Source: Virgibacillus sp. NKC19-3
GTDB taxonomy: Bacteria > Bacillota > Bacilli > Bacillales > Amphibacillaceae
Assembly: GCF_019837165.1 (NCBI RefSeq)
Contig: NZ_JAGYHC010000001.1
Location: 2,232,001 to 2,296,000 of the forward strand
Reading direction: 5' to 3'
Length of the DNA stretch: 64,000 nucleotides
Shown here: in pieces, positions 57,805-64,000 of the stretch
Position numbering within the stretch: the stretch's first letter is position 1
Layout of the letters: each line of letters begins with the position of its first letter
Program-made: the position numbers and the translations under genes
The notes under the pieces: generated by a model
Seen by the model: only the letters and a program-made list of their open reading frames with translations
Told to the model about the DNA's origin: nothing
The model's database searches: none

Positions 57805-58033
57805 TCAGCTGCCAGTTGAGACAGGATCACCCATTTTAACAGCATGGTATTTTTTTGTGGGCACGGTCCGTTTAATCTTATCATCAACAACGTTGATTTT
57901 TTCCGGAGTTAATGCTATTAAGTCTTGCAACTTTTTAGTTGTCATACTATGATTTGCCACAATTGGTGATAGGATATCGCCTTATTACTCTGTACATTTT
58001 TGCGCTTTTGGCTTACTAGACTTATTTACTGGT
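57805..58033 (-). pseudogene. remnant of LysM repeats after the GH25 gene
   Basis: In the frame one base off from the end of the lysozyme gene the minus strand reads IKPVNKSSKPKAQKCTE, two stops, then GDILSPIVANHSMTTKKLQD and, later, KKYHAVKMGDPVSTGS before a final stop. GD-L-S-I-NHSMTTKKLQDL and KKYH-VK-GD-VS are clear LysM patterns. It is the decayed tail of a GH25-LysM lysozyme. Confidence 0.75.
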
Positions 58034-58651
58034 TTAATCCTTTTTATTAGTGCCAACCGTAAAGAATTGACCGCCTGTTTCGTTTAAATCGACAACATTC
58101 TCGGTAATACCTGCTACGTTTCCATTATTGGAGTACTGCCACAAGTAGATGTCACTCAAATTCACATTAACTGGATCACTTGCGTAGCGTGCATGCCAAT
58201 AAGCATAATCATCCAGCAAGGATTTGTCTACGTTATTTTCAAAGAAGTTACCAAAGCTGTATAACCCAGCTGAACCCAACTCTTCCTCAACATGTTCTAA
58301 AAAGGCTTTTGCCGCTTGATTCATAACCGATACAGACGGGCAGTTGTTTTCTTCCAAATCAAGCATTGGTGGCAAGGTAAAATCATGCTCTTTAATATGC
58401 TCGATAAACCAGTCCGCTTCCTCAATTGCATCATTTACGGAAATAAATTTGGCATAATGGTAAAAGCCAGCGTCTAGACCATTACTGGTTGCACCTGTGA
58501 AATTGGTATCCTTTTGGCTATCCACAAATGCAGCTCCAGCAGCTGACCCTTCTGTTGCTTTGATATAGGTTCCTTCTATCCCATCATTTGCAACCTGATT
58601 CCAATCAATATTACCTTGATAGTGTGATACGTCAATAAATTTTTTACCCAT
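58034..58651 (-). CDS. GH25 lysozyme (muramidase), shortened
   Basis: 205 residues covering the GH25 catalytic barrel: DVSHYQGNIDW (catalytic Asp), YIKATEG, PMLDLEEN (DxE active site) and YLWQYSNNG. It cuts the MurNAc-GlcNAc bond of peptidoglycan. There is no signal peptide, as in phage endolysins and some cellular autolysins. It stops after GTNKKD where a LysM tail once followed (57805-58033), so it has lost its wall-binding part. AAAAGGAGA precedes the ATG. Confidence 0.9.
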   Translation of the reverse strand: MGKKFIDVSHYQGNIDWNQVANDGIEGTYIKATEGSAAGAAFVDSQKDTNFTGATSNGLDAGFYHYAKFISVNDAIEEADWFIEHIKEHDFTLPPMLDLEENNCPSVSVMNQAAKAFLEHVEEELGSAGLYSFGNFFENNVDKSLLDDYAYWHARYASDPVNVNLSDIYLWQYSNNGNVAGITENVVDLNETGGQFFTVGTNKKD

Positions 58652-59054
58652 AATAGATCTCTCCTTTTAAAATTTTATATGAAAAATCTGTCATACTAGA
58701 AACCTCGCTTGACCTACTTCTACGATTTTTCCATCTTTATACTAAGATAGTTTTACTATGTTTTTCTCTCTTCTTTTATAGCATTACAATAAGACACTCT
58801 AATCGGATGCCTTATTGCATGATTCTTATTTTGCCATTGGATTCTACACTGATATGAAAGCAACTAGGATATGCCAGCTACCAGATTACTGCAGATGTTT
58901 ACTCATACCTCGAAAAAATGGCCAAAAAAAACTGCCCATTTACTATACATGGACAGTTTTCTGAAATAATATTTTGGTGGGCATTCTCGGGCGAAAGCAT
59001 TTTTTAATCATTTATACTAGCTCACCCACGAACTAAAATACCTTCATATCAACG
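58652..59054. other. intergenic region glnA / GH25 gene
   Basis: About 400 bases. The glnA terminator is at 58924-58962; the rest shows no supported gene. Confidence 0.5.
58924..58962 (-). terminator. terminator of glnR-glnA
   Basis: AAAACTG-CCAT / ATGG-CAGTTTT stem with one mismatch, 9-base loop and T8 on the minus strand. Confidence 0.75.
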
Positions 59055-60392
59055 TTAATAAGCAGTTAAATACTGTTCTCTCTCCCATGGGTGGACCGTT
59101 GTGCGGAACATATCCCATTCAATTTCTTTTGCTTCCATAAAGTGTTCAAATAAATGTTCACCTAAAGCATCTACAATTACATTGCTTTCCTGTAATTCAT
59201 TCAATGCGCCCATTAATGTAGCAGGCAAATCCTTAATGCCATTTTCTTCACGTTCCTCTCTCGTCATGACGTAAATGTTGCGATCGATAGCAGTTGGTGG
59301 TGTTAATTTATTTTTAACTCCATCCAATCCAGCAGCAAGTAATACCGCCATAGCCATATAAGGATTAGCAGAGGGATCCACGCTTCGTACTTCAATTCGA
59401 GTACTAACACCACGTGAATAAGGCACACGCACTAATGGACTCCTATTTGCTGCAGACCATGCTACATAAGACGGCGCTTCGTAACCAGGAACCAATCTTT
59501 TATAGGAATTTACCGTCGGGTTAGTAACAGCTGTAAAATTGGTTGCATGTTTGATAACTCCAGCAGTAAATTGATATGCTACATCGCTTAATTGTAACTC
59601 CCCGTCTGTGTCATAAAATGCATTGTCCCCATCTCTGAATAGGGACATATTTACATGCATTCCTGATCCATTCACACCGAACAAGGGTTTAGGCATAAAC
59701 GTTGCATGTAAATTATGTTTTCTTGCGATTGTTCTTACAACTAATTTAAAGGTTTGAATATCATCAGCATGCTTAACAGCATCGGCATATTTAAAATCGA
59801 TCTCATGTTGACCTGGTGCCACCTCATGGTGGGATGCCTCGATTTCAAAGCCCATTTCTTCCAACTCGAGAACGATATCTCTGCGGCAGTTTTCACCTAA
59901 ATCAGTTGGTGCTAAATCAAAGTATCCACCATGATCATTCAGTTCTAATGAAGGAGCTCCTTTTTCATCTAACTTAAACAGAAAGAATTCTGGCTCTGTT
60001 CCAATGTTAAATGCATTAAATCCCATCGCTTCCATTTTTTTAATATTTCGTTTTAAATTATACCGCGGGCAACCAGCAAACGGTGTTCCATCAGGGTTAT
60101 AGATATCACAAATAAACCGTGCTACTTTCCCCTTTTCCGATGTCCATGGGAATACAACAAAAGTGTCTAAATCAGGATATAAATACATGTCAGATTCTTC
60201 GATACGAACAAACCCTTCAATCGAAGATCCGTCAAACATCATTTTATTGTCCAACGCTTTATCCAATTGGCTAAGCGGGATTTCCACATTTTTGATGGTT
60301 CCAAGCATGTCAGTAAATTGTAAGCGAATAAACCGAACGTTCTCCTCTTCAATTTGGTTTTTTATTTCTTCTTTCGAAAGTTTTCTTCCCAT
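59055..60392 (-). CDS. glnA: glutamine synthetase, type I-alpha
   Basis: 445 residues. Makes glutamine from glutamate, ammonia and ATP. Landmarks: [15 protein letters not shown] with the regulatory Arg63 (Arg62 of B. subtilis), [23 protein letters not shown] and the Glu flap [13 protein letters not shown]. No adenylylation Tyr motif, so it is the feedback-inhibited Gram-positive form, which also signals to GlnR. AGGAGGA precedes the ATG. Second gene of glnR-glnA. Confidence 0.97.
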   Translation of the reverse strand: MGRKLSKEEIKNQIEEENVRFIRLQFTDMLGTIKNVEIPLSQLDKALDNKMMFDGSSIEGFVRIEESDMYLYPDLDTFVVFPWTSEKGKVARFICDIYNPDGTPFAGCPRYNLKRNIKKMEAMGFNAFNIGTEPEFFLFKLDEKGAPSLELNDHGGYFDLAPTDLGENCRRDIVLELEEMGFEIEASHHEVAPGQHEIDFKYADAVKHADDIQTFKLVVRTIARKHNLHATFMPKPLFGVNGSGMHVNMSLFRDGDNAFYDTDGELQLSDVAYQFTAGVIKHATNFTAVTNPTVNSYKRLVPGYEAPSYVAWSAANRSPLVRVPYSRGVSTRIEVRSVDPSANPYMAMAVLLAAGLDGVKNKLTPPTAIDRNIYVMTREEREENGIKDLPATLMGALNELQESNVIVDALGEHLFEHFMEAKEIEWDMFRTTVHPWEREQYLTAY

Positions 60393-60477
60393 TCATTCTC
60401 CTCCTAGCAAGTTTATATAAAGTATGTAATTCGGAAAACATAGCCTCATTTAACCAGCTAAGTTTTGCCGATACTTT

Positions 60478-60867
60478 TTAATGGTTAACAAAAAATCGTG
60501 ATAACTCACCTTGTCTCAAGCTTGTTTTTCCATTTCTTCCAGCTTCAATTAGTTCATTTCTTAATATTTTCCTTAGTTCCCTATCAGAAAGATCAGCATT
60601 ATACGATCGTTCAGTCTCTATTTCCTTACCCGTTTCCAGAAGAAGTTTAATCCCAGCTATATTAAGTCCTTTATCTAAGTAATCTTTTATTTCTAGGAGT
60701 TGATCAACATCATTAAACGAGAATAATCGCTGATTTCCTGAAGTTCGTTCAGGATGAATTAAATGATTTTCTTCATAATATCTAATTTGTCTAGCTGTTA
60801 ATTCCGTTAGCTTCCTGACAATACTTATTCCAAATAATGGCATAGAGCGACGATCTTGATCATTCAA
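60478..60867 (-). CDS. glnR: nitrogen regulator GlnR (MerR family)
   Basis: 129 residues. [12 protein letters not shown] then the winged helix [15 protein letters not shown] and the C-terminal tail that senses feedback-inhibited glutamine synthetase. It represses its own operon and other nitrogen genes. The start is TTG at 60867 after GGAGGG, giving [12 protein letters not shown] in line with homologues. Two GlnR boxes and a promoter lie just upstream. Confidence 0.96.
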   Translation of the reverse strand: MNDQDRRSMPLFGISIVRKLTELTARQIRYYEENHLIHPERTSGNQRLFSFNDVDQLLEIKDYLDKGLNIAGIKLLLETGKEIETERSYNADLSDRELRKILRNELIEAGRNGKTSLRQGELSRFFVNH

Positions 60868-60896
60868 TCAATGACCCTCCAATTTTTATAATGCTT

Positions 60897-60925
60897 AGTA
60901 TAATGTATGTAAGAGAATATGTCAA
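60897..60925 (-). promoter_or_regulatory. sigma-A promoter of glnR-glnA
   Basis: Minus strand TTGACA (60920-60925), 17-bp spacer, TATACT (60897-60902), about 30 bases before the glnR start. Confidence 0.85.
60908..60924. promoter_or_regulatory. GlnR/TnrA box, one mismatch
   Basis: TGTAAGAGAATATGTCA against TGTNA-N7-TNACA. It covers the -35 box and spacer, so binding would block the promoter. Confidence 0.7.
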
Positions 60926-60930
60926 ATTGA

Positions 60931-60947
60931 TGTTAGAATACCTCACA
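60931..60947. promoter_or_regulatory. GlnR/TnrA box, perfect
   Basis: TGTTAGAATACCTCACA fits TGTNA-N7-TNACA exactly, just upstream of the -35 box. Two sites in this spacing are also found at B. subtilis glnRA. Confidence 0.85.
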
Positions 60948-60962
60948 TCTTTAAAAATAATT

Positions 60963-62186
60963 TCACTGTAATAGGGCCCGTACAGATTCAATTAAGGCAA
61001 CCTTTATATGAGAATAGGTAAGCCCACCTTGAACAAAGGCAGTGTAAGGCTCTCTAATAGGGCCATCAGCTGATAATTCAATACTTGAACCTTGAATAAA
61101 TGTCCCTGCTGCCATAATAACCTTATCTTCATAACCGGGCATATCACTTGGATAAGGGGTTACAAAAGAATTAATTGGCGAATTTTGCTGAATTGCCTGA
61201 CAGAAGGCAATCATTTCATCTGGATTTGTAAATGTAACGGATTGAATCAGATCGGTTCGCTTTGCCTCAAAATCCGGCGTCGTTGTATAACCAACCAATT
61301 CCAAAAAACGCGCTGTAAATACAGCACCTTTAAGAGCTTCACCCACAATATGAGGTGCTAAAAAGAAACCCTGGTACATTTCTTGAAGCGAATTAAGTGT
61401 TGCACCAGTTTCCTTACCTAAACCAGGTGCTGTTAATCTATTCGCACATTGCATAATAAGATCTTCTTGTCCAACAATATACCCTCCTGTCCGAACAATC
61501 CCACCACCTGGATTTTTAATAAGGGAGCCTGCCATAATATCTGCACCAACATGCAAAGGTTCATTCACTTCAACAAATTCACCATAACAGTTGTCTACGA
61601 ATATAATTAAATTCTCATCTATTTTTTTAATAAATTGAACCATTTGTCCGATTTCATCTATCGAAAATGATGGGCGATCTTCATATCCTTTCGATCGTTG
61701 AATCCCAATGACCTTTGTTTTATTGGAAATAGCGTTTTTAACAGCTTCTAAATTAACGGATCCATTCTCATTTAAACGAATTTCATTGTATGTAATATAA
61801 AAATCCATTAAAGAACCTGTGTTATTTCCTCTTTTTCCTATGACTTCCTCCAATGTGTCATAAGGTTTACCAGTAATATAAATTAGCTCGTCTCCCGGTC
61901 GCAGTAATCCAAATAAAGTTGTTGTTATAGCGTGTGTTCCAGAAACTATTTGTGGCCTGACTAATGCATCTTCTCCGCCAAATACATCTGCATAAACCGC
62001 TTCTAAACCTTCGCGTCCAAGATCATCATAACCATACCCTGTTGTTGAATTAAAATGGCTATCACTGATTGTGTTCTTTTTAAATGCATCGAGTACGCGT
62101 TTTTGATTTATTTCTACAATCGTATTCATTTCTTTATGTTTTATTTTGCAATCTTCTTCTGCTTGTTGTATTAATTGTTCTATCAT
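60963..62186 (-). CDS. PLP-dependent methionine gamma-lyase-like protein (YnbB-like)
   Basis: 407 residues. Conserved segments STTGYGYDDLGREGLE, RPQIVSGTHAI, FVDNCYGEFVE and the PLP Lys in GSLIKNPGGGI define the PF06838 family, sometimes called aluminium-resistance protein. The substrate is uncertain. It overlaps hflX by 4 bases; order hflX-ynbB-glnR-glnA as in B. subtilis, though glnR has its own promoter. Confidence 0.92.
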   Translation of the reverse strand: MIEQLIQQAEEDCKIKHKEMNTIVEINQKRVLDAFKKNTISDSHFNSTTGYGYDDLGREGLEAVYADVFGGEDALVRPQIVSGTHAITTTLFGLLRPGDELIYITGKPYDTLEEVIGKRGNNTGSLMDFYITYNEIRLNENGSVNLEAVKNAISNKTKVIGIQRSKGYEDRPSFSIDEIGQMVQFIKKIDENLIIFVDNCYGEFVEVNEPLHVGADIMAGSLIKNPGGGIVRTGGYIVGQEDLIMQCANRLTAPGLGKETGATLNSLQEMYQGFFLAPHIVGEALKGAVFTARFLELVGYTTTPDFEAKRTDLIQSVTFTNPDEMIAFCQAIQQNSPINSFVTPYPSDMPGYEDKVIMAAGTFIQGSSIELSADGPIREPYTAFVQGGLTYSHIKVALIESVRALLQ

Positions 62187-63430
62187 TTGCTAAATTTCTC
62201 CCTTAAAATCGATTCAGGCGGGTGTTCTTCCCTCATAAAACCTTCTACAATAAATTGATTGGTATCTTCATTAAAATATTTCTCTGTTACAATTGTTTCA
62301 TGATCTAGACGATGAAGTATTTTCCCCTCATCCGGATCTAAACGTAGGGTATAATTATCCCATTGTTCTTTTAAAATAGCTTCAATCTCCTCAAAAAGCG
62401 AATGTAAATCGGTTTGTTCATATGCACTTATAAAAATATATGGATGATTCAATGGTATAAAATCATCCGTGACTAAATCCTTCTTATTATAGACTGTTAG
62501 CGTGGGTATAGCCCCGGCATTTAACTCCTCCAATTGCCTAATGACAATATCTTGCTGTTTTTCTTGGTCCGGATGCGCGGCATCTACAACATGAATTAAG
62601 AAATCTGCCTCTGCCACTTCTTCTAACGTTGATCGAAAGGATGCGATTAATGATGTAGGCAAATCTTGAAGGAATCCAACTGTATCTGTAAGTAAAGCCT
62701 GGAAGCCAGAAGGTAGTCGTACTTCCCGGCTTAATGGATCAAGTGTCGCAAATAGCTGATTCTCTTCCAATGAATTACTGTGGGTTACCCGGTTAAACAG
62801 CGTGGATTTTCCCGCATTTGTATAACCTACAATGGCAATTTGAAATACATCATTTGTTTTTCTTCTTTGACGGTATTGGTTTCGTTGCTTGGCAACTAAT
62901 TTCAATCGACGTTTTAGATCATCTATTCGACGCCTGATATGACGTTGATCCGTTTCCAGTTTCGTTTCTCCTGGTCCCCTAGTGCCAATCCCCGCCCCAA
63001 GGCGCGACATAGCTTCCCCTTGACCATGGAGTCTTGGAAGCGTATATTCCAATTGAGCAAGTTCTACTTGCAGCTTCCCTTCCTTTGTCCGTGCTCGTTG
63101 TGCAAAAATATCTAAAATCAATTGACTTCGATCAATCAATCGGATTCCAAAACGGTCATTCAAATTTCGTAATTGACCAGGAGATAATTCGTCATTGGAT
63201 ATAACTAAATGAATATCAAGTTCATCTATCTCTTGTTTAATTTCATCTATTTTACCTTCTCCTAAATAGGTTGCGGGATGAATACGGCTACGATTTTGTG
63301 TAATAACTTTTTTTACCTCACCACCTGCTGTATTACTCAATGATATCAATTCTTCCAGTGAATAGTTAAATCGTAAGTCATTTTGTTCCTTATTTTTAAC
63401 CGCTATGATCAGTACTTTCTCTCTAGACAT
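62183..63430 (-). CDS. hflX: ribosome-associated GTPase HflX
   Basis: 415 residues. N-terminal ATP-binding/HflX domain with TYLGEGKIDEIK and LSPGQLRNL, the GARGPGETKLETDRR-like linker (GTRGPGETKLETDQR), then the G domain: GYTNAGKSTLF, DTVGFLQDLP, NKKD. It splits stalled ribosomes under stress. The start at 63430 follows AAGAGG; a longer frame from 63502 lacks a ribosome site. Confidence 0.95.
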   Translation of the reverse strand: MSREKVLIIAVKNKEQNDLRFNYSLEELISLSNTAGGEVKKVITQNRSRIHPATYLGEGKIDEIKQEIDELDIHLVISNDELSPGQLRNLNDRFGIRLIDRSQLILDIFAQRARTKEGKLQVELAQLEYTLPRLHGQGEAMSRLGAGIGTRGPGETKLETDQRHIRRRIDDLKRRLKLVAKQRNQYRQRRKTNDVFQIAIVGYTNAGKSTLFNRVTHSNSLEENQLFATLDPLSREVRLPSGFQALLTDTVGFLQDLPTSLIASFRSTLEEVAEADFLIHVVDAAHPDQEKQQDIVIRQLEELNAGAIPTLTVYNKKDLVTDDFIPLNHPYIFISAYEQTDLHSLFEEIEAILKEQWDNYTLRLDPDEGKILHRLDHETIVTEKYFNEDTNQFIVEGFMREEHPPESILREKFSK

Positions 63431-63537
63431 GGATGCTAACCTCTTTCTGTAATACACTAGTAAAAACAGTATCCCTTTCATTACATATTTTATCATGCTC
63501 AAAAAGGAATAGACCGTGCAATATGCATTAATCTTTT

Positions 63538-64000
63538 TTAATCATTTGCATATAAATCCTTTTCCGTTAACAGTATTAAGTCTTCGGTAGAAATCTGTTC
63601 TTTTGTCAATAATCTAACTGCATGTTTCCTTATGGCATTTTCGATAACATTACGTACATAGCGCGCATTGGAAAAGTTTCGATTCATTTCTGTGGTCTTT
63701 TTATATAACTGGGTTTTTAATTCCCATTCCGCCGTTTTTGTAAACTTATATTCCCTTTCTGCAGCCATTTGTTTTGCAATATCCATTAATTGATCTACCT
63801 CATAATCTTGAAAATCCAATATAAATGGAAATCTGGATTTAAGTCCGGGATTTAAAGTTAAAAAACGTTCCATCTCGTTTGAGTATCCTGCTAATATTAA
63901 AACAAAATCATTATGGTTATCTTCCATATGTTTTACCAATGTATCAATCGCTTCTTTTCCAAAGTCTTTTTCCCCACCGCGGGCTAAGGAATAGGCTTCA
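63538..64000 (-). CDS. spoVK: stage V sporulation protein K (AAA ATPase), partial
   Basis: The C-terminal part of a SpoVK/CbxX AAA ATPase; the frame runs off the right edge. Visible are EAYSLARGGEKDFGKEAIDTL at the edge (in part), VLILAGYSNEM, the sensor-type NPGLKSRFPF and RNFSNARYVRNVIE with the arginine finger region. In B. subtilis spoVK is next to hflX and needed for spore maturation. Confidence 0.92.
   Translation of the reverse strand, partial: EAYSLARGGEKDFGKEAIDTLVKHMEDNHNDFVLILAGYSNEMERFLTLNPGLKSRFPFILDFQDYEVDQLMDIAKQMAAEREYKFTKTAEWELKTQLYKKTTEMNRNFSNARYVRNVIENAIRKHAVRLLTKEQISTEDLILLTEKDLYAND

Noticed and set aside
58034-58651. The GH25 gene as evidence of a prophage
   Set aside because: No holin, structural, integrase or attachment-site features occur nearby; a single lysozyme is not enough.

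Overview
The window looks like chromosomal DNA from a low-GC, endospore-forming member of the Bacillaceae, most like the Oceanobacillus/Virgibacillus/Lentibacillus group. This is judged from protein resemblance and gene order; no search was run. Spore-former genes are present: Tlp, SirA, SpoVK and a KinA/KinE-like kinase. Strong AGGAGG-type ribosome sites and TTG/GTG starts are common.

Layout. 1-0.7 kb: cytochrome oxidase subunit IIa and a cold-shock gene (minus). 0.96-9.6 kb: mostly plus-strand housekeeping genes: fhs, an HD phosphohydrolase, thyA-dfrA, tatA-tatA-tatC, a YozE protein, a YqfQ-like protein, a fused msrAB, a phosphoglycerate-mutase-like protein and a 7Fe ferredoxin. 9.6-22.2 kb is accessory and partly decayed: acylphosphatase, a YhfW-type FAD/Rieske oxidoreductase broken by a 7-bp tandem duplication, a P-loop kinase pseudogene with three frame breaks, a TetR-SDR operon with a palindromic operator inside its promoter, an esterase, a spermidine-synthase-like protein, a large catalase, cysK, a PH-domain membrane protein and dsdA. 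22.5-27.1 kb: dynA-ypcP (two-headed dynamin and 5'-3' exonuclease). 27.3-32.4 kb: a leucine/branched acyl-CoA degradation operon (acyl-CoA dehydrogenase, biotin carboxylase, biotin carrier, enoyl-CoA hydratase, carboxyltransferase) with several single-base frame breaks and an apparent ATA start. 32.6-63.5 kb follows, in reversed order, the B. subtilis parC-parE-yneT-plsY-yneRQP-tlp-yneN-citB-yneKJ-ccdA-yneF-sirA-tkt-ynzC-yneB-lexA-glnA-glnR-ynbB-hflX-spoVK block. Lineage-specific changes are an OpuC/EgtU-like transporter, folE2, yidD, an FbpB-like microprotein, a PAS histidine kinase, a lone MrpB and a decayed GH25-LysM lysozyme.

Regulation visible in the sequence: a sigma-A promoter and long leader for csp; LexA boxes between lexA and the divergent yneB; two GlnR/TnrA boxes over the glnR promoter; the TetR operator; many intrinsic terminators.

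Most interesting points. (1) A 31-residue single-pass membrane microprotein sits where B. subtilis has the SOS division inhibitor yneA, next to two LexA boxes. (2) A 48-residue FbpB-like protein and a 66-residue Cys/His-rich protein. (3) The SDR of the TetR operon has Met in place of the catalytic Lys. (4) AT-rich double palindromes lie upstream of dsdA. (5) A cluster of one-base deletions in or near homopolymers at 31-36 kb hits even the essential parC and parE, so sequence error should be excluded before the neighbouring operon is called decayed. No CRISPR array, rRNA, tRNA, IS element or prophage was recognised.
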